Positions 24,619-35,157 of a DNA stretch of 64,000 nucleotides are shown piece after piece. The position numbers were made by a program, and so were the translations under genes. The stretch is from positions 46,907 through 110,906 of the forward strand of contig JAANBB010000094.1 in NCBI GenBank assembly GCA_014621425.1, in the 5' to 3' direction. A model generated the notes under the pieces. That model searched no databases. It saw only the letters and a program-made list of their open reading frames with translations, and had not been told where the DNA came from. The first letter of the stretch is position 1. Every line of letters starts with the position of its first letter. This DNA is from Cylindrodendrum hubeiense (Eukaryota; Ascomycota; Sordariomycetes; Hypocreales; Nectriaceae).

Positions 24619-26319
24619 CTAGTTGGAAGGCGGCTGCGGCTGCGTTGGGGGAACGGCTGGAGGGGCATCTGTTGGTGCCTCTGCGGCCCTCGTCACAACA
24701 ACAGGAGCCTCGCTGATTGGAGGAGACACTGCTGGAGGGTGCGTGTTGTCTTGCGTGTGGACTGGCGACGGCGTGGTGATCGGGGCCGTCGTGGTGATTG
24801 GAGACGGCGTGTCCAGCGTCGAAGGCGCTTCCCTCGGAGCCTGGGTGTTCAGGGGCGGTGCGTATGTGGGCTGCATGTAGGGCGGGTTGTTGGGGTCCAT
24901 CGGCGGCTGGGTGTTCACGGGGTATTGCGGATACTGGTATGGGTATTGATTGTACTGCATCGGGGGCTGTCCTTGGACGGGAGGCGGCATCTGGACTGGC
25001 ACCAACATGGTCTGAGGTCGGCCGTCCGGTCCTGGAGGTCCCACCATCATCATCTGAGGCTGGCCATCAGCCGTAGGAGGGCCCATCATGATCATCTGGG
25101 GTTGTCCGTCAGGCCCAGGAGGTCCCATCATCATCATCTGGGGCTTGCCATCAGGCCCAGGGGGTCCCACGAACATCATCGGGGGCTGTCCGCTGGGCGG
25201 AGCCTGGGTGCTGCCCAGCGGGTTGGGATTGGGGTCCTTAAAGGTCTTGGGGTCTGGGCCCAGGAGCGCAATGGGGTACGCGTGTCGGAAGCCCCATGTG
25301 AACCACAGCTTGAACCGCGTTCCCATGGACATGGCGGCCCACTGCTGGCGAAGAGCAGGGTGGTCGGCGGCGTTCCTGGCCGGGCTGTGCCTGGTGAAGC
25401 AGAGCACCAGGAGCGAGATGAGGATCCAGGTGATGGTGCCGAATCTCAGTGCTGCCTTGCCCAGCATCAGCCTCCTGAACCAGAAGAACGACTCGAGAAA
25501 GCCGATGACGAACAAGCCCGGGATGACGGATGCCACAATGATGATCCAGGTCTTGACGGATGAGCACGAGTAGTATGATGAGTAATAGCAGTAGTCGTAG
25601 CTATCGCCACCACTGCTGCTGTCGCCGCCACTGCTGCTGTCGTCGTCATCATCATCGCCGTAGTCGTAGCCATCATTGCCCCAGTAGGCGTCTCCCGTGG
25701 CAGTGGGGTTGCGACAGTCGTCGAGGTAATACGTCTGGACGAAATCCTCGCTCAGTGGCTCGGTGGTCATGGGCACCTCGTTCTCGGACAAGTACACGGT
25801 AACAATGGTGTACTCATCGCCATCGTCGTAGGTCGACGTGTATGTGGTGGCACTGGCGGCGGTGACTTGGTCGGCGACCTCGCTGGGGATGTAGACGTTG
25901 GTGTAAGTCTTGACAGTGAAGGCGGTCTCGCACGAGGCCGGAGCAGTGTAGATAACCTCCTGGTAATAGTAGGTGTAGATGCTGTTGTACTCGTAGGTCG
26001 AAGTTGGAACCACGTCGGAAGTGTCGACGTCGGTTGGGTCGTAGTAGACCTCGACGATCTTGAGGTCGTAGTAGGTGTCCTCGGAGACGTATGTCGAAAT
26101 TGGCACGGCCGTGTAGTCCTCGGCTGCAGATGGCTTGAGGGTGATTGTGTCGGCGTAGGTGCCGACGGCCCAGTCCTCAGTGTAGGTTGAGTAGGTGGAA
26201 GTGGTCTCGACGACGGCGTAATAGGACGTGACAGTCCATGCAGATGCATATGCAGAGCCGGCAAACAGGAGCTGCGCGGCGCAAGCCTGCAGCAAGGCGG
26301 TGGAAAGCTTCAGCTGCAT
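24619..26319 (-). CDS. Cell-surface type membrane protein with collagen-like cytoplasmic repeats
   Basis: The single exon encodes 566 residues from the ATG at 26319. Residues 1-26 form a signal peptide (ending SAYASA). An ectodomain of about 225 residues is rich in Tyr, Thr and Ser (YTSTYDDGDEY, STYSTYTED) and ends in a run of aspartates with two SSSGGD units. Two hydrophobic segments lie at about residues 253-276 (TWIIIVASVIPGLFVIGF) and 290-310 (TITWILISLLVLCF). The C-terminal 200 residues are proline-rich, with four tandem GPPGPDGxPQMMMM-type units at about residues 376-436 and then a Thr/Pro tail. This architecture resembles ascomycete proteins often annotated only by low-complexity similarity. 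I assign no function; a surface sensor or wall-anchored protein is possible. Confidence 0.75.
   Translation of the reverse strand: MQLKLSTALLQACAAQLLFAGSAYASAWTVTSYYAVVETTSTYSTYTEDWAVGTYADTITLKPSAAEDYTAVPISTYVSEDTYYDLKIVEVYYDPTDVDTSDVVPTSTYEYNSIYTYYYQEVIYTAPASCETAFTVKTYTNVYIPSEVADQVTAASATTYTSTYDDGDEYTIVTVYLSENEVPMTTEPLSEDFVQTYYLDDCRNPTATGDAYWGNDGYDYGDDDDDDSSSGGDSSSGGDSYDYCYYSSYYSCSSVKTWIIIVASVIPGLFVIGFLESFFWFRRLMLGKAALRFGTITWILISLLVLCFTRHSPARNAADHPALRQQWAAMSMGTRFKLWFTWGFRHAYPIALLGPDPKTFKDPNPNPLGSTQAPPSGQPPMMFVGPPGPDGKPQMMMMGPPGPDGQPQMIMMGPPTADGQPQMMMVGPPGPDGRPQTMLVPVQMPPPVQGQPPMQYNQYPYQYPQYPVNTQPPMDPNNPPYMQPTYAPPLNTQAPREAPSTLDTPSPITTTAPITTPSPVHTQDNTHPPAVSPPISEAPVVVTRAAEAPTDAPPAVPPTQPQPPSN
25015..25190 (-). 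repeat. Collagen-like coding repeat (GPPGPDGxPQM units)
   Basis: Within the membrane-protein gene, about 42-bp units encode GPPGPDG(K/Q/R)PQMMMM-like blocks four times, one of them degenerate (GPPTADG). DNA similarity between units is high, as expected of recent unequal exchange or slippage. Confidence 0.75.
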
Positions 26320-27623
26320 CTTTAAAGAGGCAGAAACCAAGGATTAGAAACCCAGATTAGAAGCCAATAATTAGAAACCAAGACCCAGAAACCAAAGTCC
26401 CAAAGAATGAAATGCTGTCAGCCACAATCGCGAGGGCCGATGCTAGCGGGTGCGGGAGACGGCGAACCGTTAAATGGCTGCGCAAGTTGAACGAGAGACG
26501 ACGGCGCGAGGGCTGACCGGGACATTGTCACGCCGCGGGCTGCAATGCTTATGTACCCAGCGGCCGTGGGACGTTAGAGCGCCCTAGCAGATGCTAAACG
26601 ACGGCTGTTTCCCCTTAGAGTCTTAGAGTGGAGGCTGTGTGGTGCTGTGTGGTGCCGTGGGTGGGTGCTGTATGGTGGTGGACTGGGGTGCTGTGTGTGC
26701 TGTGCCAGTGTGCGTCCTGGTGATTTGGTGATTAATTAATAAGGCTGAACTAACCCTACGGGGCTCAGCCGCAAACTGGGGTTAGATTAAACCTTTTATG
26801 CCGCCCTATGATCTGCAGTGAGAAGTGAAAACCCGCGTATTGATGCTTATCTTGACATTCTTTGCCATGTGCAATGATGCATGATGGCTATACATAGCAC
26901 TAGTTGAATCTGTCATCTGTCTTGCTTTCTCTCCTCGAGTGCCCTGGACTTTGATTGCCCTTGTTTCTAGCGCCCCTCGCCCCTATCGACCCTCCCCCGC
27001 CAAGTCTTAGGCACCCGCACTGCACTGATCCCACGTGCGACCTGACGCTGCGAGCAGGCTTCTCCTGGACCTGCGACAAGTCGTGTTGGAAGTGGGGCGC
27101 ATTGCTTGACTCACGAAATTTTCGGCCAACACGCGAAAATTGAGATGAGGGTGCCTGAAGGAGTCAAGCTCTATGAACTCGGAGGATCACACCCCTGCTT
27201 CGTTGGTTGGTTGCAACAGAATGCCAAGGAAGCCAAGGGATCCGGCTGTTTCCCAATCGAGACCAAAGACCAGCGGCCCTGGACCGGCTTGTGCCCCCTC
27301 CCGCAGCCATCGAGCCACAGTCACGTGCCTTTTCAACAGCCACATCAACAGCCACAGCAATAGCCACAGCAACGGCCAGCCACATCCCCATACACCGCCA
27401 CACCCCATGATACCCTTGCCACATGCCACCCAGGGATCTTGTTTACTTCGGTTCATGCCGCCTTTTCGGAAACAGAGACATCCTTGTTGCAACGCATTGC
27501 AGGCTGCATACACATCACATACTGCCAACTCCGACCACGCACCTGCGCCTGGTGGTCTCTACATAATCTCGAATTGGAGAATTGGCCCTCTCATCTAGTT
27601 GAAGCCTCCACAAAGATGCTGTC
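26320..27623. other. Divergent intergenic region
   Basis: This lies between the divergent starts of the membrane-protein gene and the HAUS6-like gene. I see no gene. Positions 26640-26710 are rich in GTGCTGTGTGG words and 27335-27385 has CAACAGCCACA repeats. Confidence 0.5.
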
Positions 27624-29890
27624 ATGGCTGCCGTCCAGCAAACCCGCACCCGCTCTGCCCGCCTAATCGCCAGCATCACCAAGTCCGCCCAGCAAGCTAA
27701 CGCTGGAGCTCCCCAGACCGCCAACCATGCTTACGCCCATGGACCCTCGCCGCTGTCGCTCTTCTTGACCAACTTGCGACTCCTTGATCTCGACCTGCGT
27801 CCAGACTGGCCTGGTATCCGTCCCGAGACATTTGCCGCTGGTGGTGCGAGTGCGCAGGGGCAGAAGAAGCGGGTACAATGTGTCGAGTGGGCACTGTACC
27901 AGCTCTTTGCCATCTGGGACCCCGATGAGACGAAGAAGGTGCGTAGCTACTACCATGCTGGGAGCTCCCTCCAGCTAATTGACCAACTTTGCAGAAGATG
28001 AAGCCGTTCTTTCCTCCCAACGACCAGGTCCAGTCCGTCAACCTCCGAGCCGCCCTCCTCCGAGCTCTCGAGCAAGCCAAAAAGAATGGGGTTCTGGGAC
28101 GAGATGCCATCGTTCGAAAGACCATGTTGGATGAATGCAAGGGCGAGAGGCTGGAGGAAGTCCTGGCCGCCTTTTCCTCCGCCGTGCTGAAGCTGGTGAT
28201 TTCGGAAGAGACCAACGCTAGCCGAGAACATGCTGCCCTGGCTTCTACGTTCGCGATTGAGGATCGAGGCTACAAGGGCGATAATACGGAACTGATTGCT
28301 ATGGTCTGGGCGCACAAGGCTTCCCTGAGTGGTGTGCTACGAGGCAAGACAGCCGCCAACGCCACCTTCCGCGACTTCTCCGAGCTGTTGAGCATCAAGG
28401 AAAGGACCATTGCGAGGAAAAACGAAGCTATCCTCGCCAAGCAACAAAATGAAGGCGGCAAAACTGTTTCAGACGATGCCAAGTTGGAGATGTGGCGCAC
28501 AATCCGGAATAACTGGTCGGGCAACGAGCGGTGGATGGAGACGCTACTCTATGGAGACGCAGGCGCAAAGAAGGACGGTCTCCTTGGAATGCCGTTTGAC
28601 CGGGTCTGGCGCAGGGTTCAACAAGGTCGACTGGCAGAGCTTGAGGAGCATGGTACTGGTCTATTGGAGCAGTTGGACGGTCGTGTCCGCGCTCAAAAGG
28701 AACGACTGGAGAAGTGGGAAACCTTCCACAGACAGCTCTGCGACGAACGACCCAGGCCGTCTCCCTCGAAGCAGAAGCAGCAAGCGAAGACAAAGGGAAT
28801 TGACCTGGGCTTTGGAGCCCACGAGGCGCTCCAGATTGGACGGGCCAGCCCCAGAAAGCTAACAATCGGAAACCAGAAGCCGACGCTCAACCATGAGTAC
28901 GACGATTTGGTTCGAGGCTTAGACCGCGAGTTGTCGAGAGAGCACCAAGGCTCTGCTGCCCTTGCATTTCTTCAACGGCCTGCGACATCAAACCCGATGC
29001 ACCAAAGGGCGCCATCTGAGGTCGCATCTGAGGTGGTATCGGAGGTCAGCGAGTATGACGATGAGGAGCCTTTCCGCCCCGAGCCCATCCAATCGTTCCA
29101 AACGAAGCTCGACCTGTCGAGACGACAACCGTTGAGATCAAAGATTTCGCTTTCCGGCGAATGGTTTGCAGCAAATACCGCAACAGGCTCCAGAAGCTCA
29201 ACTGAACCTGATGAACCCGCTTATGATGAACCCGCCTATGATGAGGGTTCTCCGGAGCGCAGCACTTCTCCTGACATCGACAACGACCCTACCCCCGTAG
29301 CAGGTTCTCCTGAACGCCATCAAGAGCCAGCGGTGTTGGACGCAACTATCAGAGACATGTCACCTTCTCCCACGCAGGAGCTTGCTGACCAGATCCTCCA
29401 ATCCATGAACCAGGCCTCTCCATCGCCCTTGAGGCGAACGAAGCAACGACACACTCTCTCCCTTGCTGAGCGCACCCGCCTTACCATGACCCGTGGATCC
29501 TTGGCATACCCCGATCCCGACGAGCTTGACCTACCTCTTAGTCCCACGCCAGCAAACGCACCAACTGGCGTAGACAGACGTGTGACCATTGTCGCAGATG
29601 AGCGCGAGGATCTCAGCAGCCGAACACGGAAGAGCATGGCTGGCTTTGAAAAGGCCCAGCAAAAAGCCCAGCTGGAAAGGCGAAGGTCACTGAGAAGGTC
29701 CAAGGTGCCGCCTCGGAGGGAGGGCAGTTACTTTCCCAAGGTGGACGAGGAAGACCAAGACCAGACGGTACTGGCTGAGGAGCTGATGACCGTGGAGGAC
29801 ATGGAGGCGGTCTTTAGATCCCGCCCCAAGATTGCCGCCAGTCCCATTCCGAGTCCAACTCGAGAATGGGACGCTGACGAGTACATGTAA
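27624..29890 (+). CDS. HAUS augmin-like complex subunit 6 homologue
   Basis: Exons are 27624-27938 and 27995-29890, giving 736 residues. The N-terminal half holds the HAUS6 N-terminal domain: SPLSLFLTNLRLLDLDLRPDW at about residues 42-62, QCVEWALYQLFAIWDP, then KPFFPPNDQVQSVNLRAALLRALEQ and a long helical segment. The C-terminal 300 residues are low in complexity, with SP-rich and basic stretches (SPSPLRRTKQRHTLS, RRSLRRSKVPPRR). Augmin recruits gamma-tubulin to existing spindle microtubules for branching nucleation in mitosis, so the product should act in the nucleus on the spindle. Its stop codon is only 128 bp from that of the convergent bS21m gene. The intron is 56 nt. The family call rests on the N-terminal domain. 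Confidence 0.8.
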
Positions 29891-30018
29891 CATGCGACCC
29901 GAATCACGATAGAATGAAGCACTTTAGAATCAATGTCAATGCCTTTTGCGTCTCATACATGCTCACATCTATATATTGTACAATGATGCTCTCAAGGCGA
30001 GATCTTCTACACATTCGT

Positions 30019-30726
30019 TTACCATCCTTGTCTCTTCAGCTCCAAGACCCGGTTGACGGTCGCCTTGAAGCCCGACTTGAATCTGGTTCGCCATCGCTGA
30101 CTCCTCAACCTCTTCTTCTTCAGACCCTTTCGCTCGTGGAACTTTTGGCTGTGGAACTTGGTCTTGACCTGCTGCTCGCGCACCATCTTGTTGAGCACCC
30201 GGAGGGCAATCATGGGAGTCGGGCCGCTGGTGGGAGTCATGCGGTCCCTGACGAAGACGGTTCGGCCGGTGACGGCCTTGGCGCGGACTCGGGGTCGGGC
30301 CATGGGGTCGGCGCTAATGCCCTGGCCGAACGACACGTTCTTGTTGGCGATGATGGACGCAATGTCGAGGTTGAAGGGTGTGGCCGTCCTGGAAGCTGTA
30401 TAGGGGTGCTGCTCGCCCTTCTTGAGCTCGATGTTGGAGAGGAGGGATTCGGGCGCGGGAGGAGGAGGGGGCATGCCAGCCTCGGGCGATGTTTGGACAG
30501 GCTGCTGGGGTTGCATCGACTTGGGCGTCATTGGGATTCGAGCTCGAGGCGCGGGCTCCCGCTCAGTCGGCTGCCGGCGCGAGGCATTTCCCACGAGAGG
30601 GTTCAATCGCTTCGGAGCCGGGGCATCGCGGCTGTTGTCGTTGGGGCCGGCTCGCAGGGCAATCGAGGTGGAAAAGGCCCGGGATGAGGTTCGGAGCGTC
30701 GTGGGGGCTGATAGCCTCGACAGCAT
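30019..30726 (-). CDS. mrp21: Mitochondrial small ribosomal subunit protein bS21m
   Basis: The single exon encodes 235 residues. The C-terminal 60 residues form the S21 domain, a very basic tail (FHERKGLKKKRLRSQRWRTR) as in bacterial S21 and yeast Mrp21. The N-terminal part MLSRLSAPTTLRTSSRAFST is rich in Arg and Ser without acidic residues, a mitochondrial targeting signal. The middle (PPPPPAPESLLSNIELKKGE) is a fungal extension. The frame is open further upstream, but the ATG at 30726 gives the targeting peptide and is preferred. The protein binds the small subunit near the mRNA exit. The gene is convergent with the HAUS6-like gene and divergent from the splicing-factor gene. Confidence 0.87.
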   Translation of the reverse strand: MLSRLSAPTTLRTSSRAFSTSIALRAGPNDNSRDAPAPKRLNPLVGNASRRQPTEREPAPRARIPMTPKSMQPQQPVQTSPEAGMPPPPPAPESLLSNIELKKGEQHPYTASRTATPFNLDIASIIANKNVSFGQGISADPMARPRVRAKAVTGRTVFVRDRMTPTSGPTPMIALRVLNKMVREQQVKTKFHSQKFHERKGLKKKRLRSQRWRTRFKSGFKATVNRVLELKRQGW

Positions 30727-31223
30727 CGCACTGCCGAGTCTGGGGGTCGTGGCCCTGCTTAACGTTAGTATTATGCCCAGAGGTTCACAATTGAGCTGCG
30801 GCTCACATCTTGCTGGACGAACTACCGTGGTGCACGCCCAATTGCAATTGCTTGTCGTCGACCGAGCTGAGTGCACGAGACAGGTGATGAGCTGCGGGAG
30901 CAGAAAAGTCGCCATGGCCGGATTAACGTTGGTGCGATAAGGCCGTGGTCGGATTTTTCTGGAGCCAATCATGGTGCCGATCCACCACGAAAGAGACATT
31001 CCTCCTTCAGCCTTGTGCTTTCTCGGAATTTCCATCCTACAGCTTCTGATTGTGATTGCGCCAACGACACATTCTTTCTCTTGTCACCTGGGTTAGCTGC
31101 TTGCATCTCGAATCACCGACTTGGATTTCCTGAGAGCGCGATTCGACACGACGAGCCTCGACCAACGAAACCGAATTTCCGATCGCGATCGACGAGGGGC
31201 GTTTGCGCCGAGGGCTGCCAAAG
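30727..31223. other. Divergent promoter region, mrp21 / splicing-factor gene
   Basis: The 497 bp separate two divergent housekeeping starts. No additional gene or TATA box is evident. Confidence 0.5.
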
Positions 31224-33639
31224 ATGGCATTCAACCCATATGGAAGTGAGTGGAAATGTTGAACCGCAATGTGAACATGCTGACGAATGCCTGCAAAGAT
31301 AACCCCTATGGCGCGCCGCCCGCCTATGGAGGATACCCCGGATCCAATAATGCTGCTCCCGGCATGGCTCCCCCACCTGGTCTAGGTGCGCCTCTCTCGC
31401 GATGCGACCCCATGAACAACCCACTGACACCGCTCGCAGGACCTCCTCCAGGCATGTCTTCTGCTCCGGGAATGGCGCCTCCGGGTGTCCAGCAGTCTAG
31501 CGCCACGCAAGCTAATCGTCCAAGCGGCCTCCCACCCAACTTCCAAGCGCCCGCCAACATGCCCAACATCAACTTCAACGCCCCCGTGATCCGACTCGGC
31601 ACTGCTGCTGGCAAATCGGGCCCGTCTACGATGGGCGGCAGAGGCGACGGAATGTCTGGATCGTCGGGTGGACGCCAGGGTCTCGGAATGGACAGAGGGA
31701 TGGACCAGGGCAGGGGCGCTGCCAGAGAGGCCATGCAGGTCCTCGTGCCTCCGACCAACGAAGAGAAGCTGCGGACGATATTCATACATCAGATTCCCGA
31801 CGGTGTGGGCGGCGACGAGGGCGTCGAGAGACTCCTCTCGGCCGTTGGCAAGCTGCGAAAGTGGGATGCCGCCGTCAGCGTCACCGACGACCACAAGGGA
31901 TCCAAGTTTGGGTTCGCACAGTTCGAGGACACCGAGTCGCTCGCCGTAGCCATCAAGCTTCTCTACGAAGAACAGATCGAGGTCCCCAAGAAGCGACAGC
32001 AGGCATCCGGAGAAGCACCCAAGGATGATACGTTTGAAGGAATCGACAAGGTGAAGCTCCAGGTCACCGTTGATGAAAACTCAGTCAAGTACGTTGAATC
32101 TTATGAAGAGGGCCGAGACGAATCGGACACGGCCGAGAGAATAGCGGCTGCCAGGGCCGCTCTCAAGGACGTGATCCGGGAACTGTTCTATCCCACTACT
32201 TCAGCAGCTGATAGAGATATCACGATGGGCAACGATTCTGGCGAGAATGTTGAAGTGGTCAACATCCCTCTTGCTCAAGACGACGAGCTTGCAGATATTC
32301 CCGCTGAGATGCGTGAGGTTGTGGCACAGGAGATTGCGGCCTTCCGCGAACGGAGCACCAGACGGGACATGGAGCGTCTCAAGCGGGAGGAAGAGATGGA
32401 GGAGCAAGAACGGCAACGAAACGGCGCCCCTAGACCATCCCGTCTCGATTCGCCACCTCCCGGCGCCAACATTATTCCTCTGGGACCCAGGGGAAGCGTC
32501 CCCAACGCCCCGTCAGGACCCAAGGGCCAGAACGGACAGAACCGCATCGCCTTCGTCAATGGCGGCGTCTCTAACACGGAGTATTCTGTCAACAGGGAAG
32601 AGGATGACACGGACGCCGACGACGAAGAGCTTTACCGCCGACAACAGTCGAAAACCAAGGGCGACGCGGAGAAGATGTACCTCGAGGCGGAGCGGAAATG
32701 GGGCAACCGAGAACGATCAAGGCAAGCTGCTCTTGAACGTGAACAGGACCGCGACCGACAAGAATTGGAGTCGCTGGAGCGGAGAAAACAGGAGCAGCTC
32801 GACCGGGAAAAGGCCTGGGACGACGAGAAGGAATCGAGTCGCAAGTCGCACCCCTACTACCGAGACCATGGCGACTGGGTGCGCAAGAGAGCCATTGACC
32901 GGGCAGACGAGGAGGCGAGGGATGAGAGCGATCGACGAGCAGAGCACGACGAGCAGCGTCGCGAGCAGGCAGCTATGGACCGGGCACGTGGCATGGCCGA
33001 CTCGTTCTTGGACAAGCAGGCAGACGAGATGGAGCAGCGCCCGGCTCCTTCAGTTTCGGCGCCTCAACCCTTCAAGCTCTCACTCGGCGCCGCAGCTCAA
33101 AAGGCTCAGGCATCACGAGCCGCTCCTCAGAGGCGTACTATTGCCGAGGTGGAAGGTCTGCTGGACGACGAAGAGGCCGATGTGTCGACCAAGCGACAGC
33201 TTATCCCGATCCAGTTCGAGCCTAATTCTGCGTCAGCCTCAATGACGGAGGAGGAAATCTCTCAGGCCGTCCGGGCCCTGGCACAGGAGATTCCTTCCGA
33301 CAAAGACGGGCTCTGGAACTGGAAGGTCAAGTGGGACTTCATGGAGGAGGGCATCGTGCGCGACAAGCTACGGCCGTTTGTGGAAAAGAAGATTGTCGAG
33401 TATCTGGGCGTGCAAGAGGAGATGCTGGTAGAGGCTGTGGAGGAGCATCTGAGGAAACATGGCACTGCGGCCGCTCTGGTGGACGAGCTAGAAGGGGTAA
33501 GTTGCATCCGGCATGCGATTGAGGTGACAAGCTAACGCGATGACAGGCACTGGACGACGAAGCAGAGGATTTGGTCAAGAAGCTCTGGCGCATGGTCATC
33601 TTCTTTACCGAGTGTGAGAAGAGGGGGCTGCCAGCTTAA
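31224..33639 (+). CDS. RRM and PWI domain splicing factor (RBM25/Snu71-like)
   Basis: Exons are 31224-31245, 31299-33496 and 33547-33639, giving 770 residues; a further in-frame 54-nt intron (31386-31439) is possible and would give 752. The N-terminus is rich in Pro and Gly (NPYGAPPAYGGYPG). An RRM follows at about residues 165-250 (LRTIFIHQIPDGV, KFGFAQFED). The centre is a long Arg/Glu/Asp-rich helical region (ERKWGNRERSRQAALEREQDRDR). The C-terminal 90 residues form a PWI domain (DGLWNWKVKWDFM, KLRPFVEKKIVEYLG) completed by the last exon (LVKKLWRMVIFFTECEKRGLPA). This domain order is that of RBM25 and fungal relatives, which bind the U1 snRNP and affect 5' splice-site choice. It acts in the nucleus. 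RBM25 versus Snu71 orthology is not settled here. Confidence 0.87.
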
Positions 33640-34298
33640 GCGGTGGGAATGGGGGGAGAGGTCGGGAGGTCAGGAGGTCAACGGACGGAACAATGATGGA
33701 CTCGAATTGTACCACTAGCACGCACAGAAGACGTTTCGCGGATCCACGGAGTTGCAAGAGAGACGGCTGGATCTTGATAATATTCATTCTCGATGGCTGC
33801 TGCTGGGATTCCCACGGGCAGGAGGGCTGGCGTTGAATGATTCTGCCAAAAAATACATGTCGCATTACTTCTGCGTCGGCTTTGTGCTGAATGGTGACAG
33901 AAACAATACCTGTTGTTGGTGGAAGACCATGTCCGAGGATGACGTTGCTGCATAGTACCAAGAGCTGGAGCTGGGTTCTGGCAACCGAGGTGCCGAGGTT
34001 CCCCACACTCGACGTCCAGGTCTAAATCTGGGGTAACGAACCACTTGGCGGATGGGTCAACCACCTCGACTCATCAAGATATTGAGTTGAGTTACCTTTT
34101 GAGATTGACTGAGCAATTAGTCCGAGTGGATTGCCAATTGAAAACCGAATCCCTGGAATTAGTGACAACACTGAGTGAGACGACGGCTCTACCTCACAGC
34201 ACATTGTGATCAGCTCACCTATGCCAACTCTCCATCATTCACACTTTGGCGCCCACTTCTTCACGCTCAGCGTCACGACATTCCCGCAGGCAGTCATC
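33640..34298. other. Intergenic region
   Basis: This holds the 3' end of the splicing-factor gene and the upstream region of the enoyl-CoA hydratase gene. I see no further gene. Confidence 0.5.
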
Positions 34299-35157
34299 AT
34301 GTCGCAGAAATTCTCCAGCGCGCCGCCGGACGTGCCCAACGTCATCGTCTCGTCGCCCAGGCCGCACGTCCTGCTCGTGACGCTCGACCGGCCGGCCCAG
34401 CTCAACGCCCTCCCGCGGCACATGCACTTTGCGCTGGACCGGCTGTGGGCGTGGTACGACGCGGAGCCGGCGCTGCGGTGCGCCGTCATCACGGGCAAGG
34501 GCAGGGCGTTTTGCGCGGGGGCGGATCTGAAGGAGTGGCACGACAAGAACAACGAGCGGGAGGCGAGGAAGGACAAGCAACCTGTTAGTGGCGACGGCGA
34601 CGCCAAGTGGGCGGACAATGGCTTTGGCGGATTGAGCAACCGGCGCGGCAAGAAGCCCGTCATCGCGGCTGTCAATGGGCTCTGCTTCGGCGGTGGCATG
34701 GAGATGGTGACCAACGTCGACATGGTCATCGCCAGCGAGACGGCCAAGTTCGGGCTGCCCGAAGTAAGCATCGGGGTGGTGGCCATCGCCGGTGCGCTCC
34801 CTCGGCTCATCCGCAGCGTGGGCCGCGCGCGGGCATCCGAGATGGCGCTGCTGGGTCGCACGTACACGGCGGCGCAGCTGCATGCGTGGGGGCTCGTCAA
34901 CGCCGTCGTGGCCGAGGGGACGGCCGTGGACGAGGCGCTGCGGTGGGCGGCCGAGATGGCGGGCAACTCGCCCGACTCGGTGATTGTGACGCGCGACGGC
35001 CTGCTGGGCGGGTGGGACGGCGAGGAGTCCCAGGGCGAGCACTGGGCGGGTGGACCGGGGCATATATCGGGGGCTGGACGGCGGCGAGAACATGAAGGAG
35101 GGTGTGCTGAGCTTTGTCGAGAAGAGAAAGGCGGTCTGGGTGGATAGCAAGTTGTAG
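34299..35157 (+). CDS. Enoyl-CoA hydratase/isomerase family protein with an apparent frameshift near the C-terminus
   Basis: As read from the ATG at 34299, one frame stays open to 35147 (282 residues). Crotonase-fold landmarks are present: LLVTLDRPAQLNALP, the oxyanion-hole segment GRAFCAGADLKEW, KPVIAAVNGLCFGGGMEM with a catalytic-position Glu, and KFGLPEVSIGVVAIAGALPRL. From about 35034 the frame reads HWAGGPGHISGAGRRREH, unlike the family. The frame shifted by one base reads a family-like tail (YRGLDGGENMKEG, then SFVEKRKAVWVDSKL) ending at 35157. A single extra base within the CCCAGGG at 35029-35035 would explain both. I see no intron of plausible size that would join the frames. It could be a sequencing error or a recent mutation. 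No clear peroxisomal or mitochondrial signal is seen; the substrate is unknown. Confidence 0.8.

Noticed and set aside
24463..25563. A 366-codon open frame on the plus strand rich in Arg and His
   Set aside because: It is antisense to the membrane-protein gene and its composition is the mirror of the Pro/Gly repeats.
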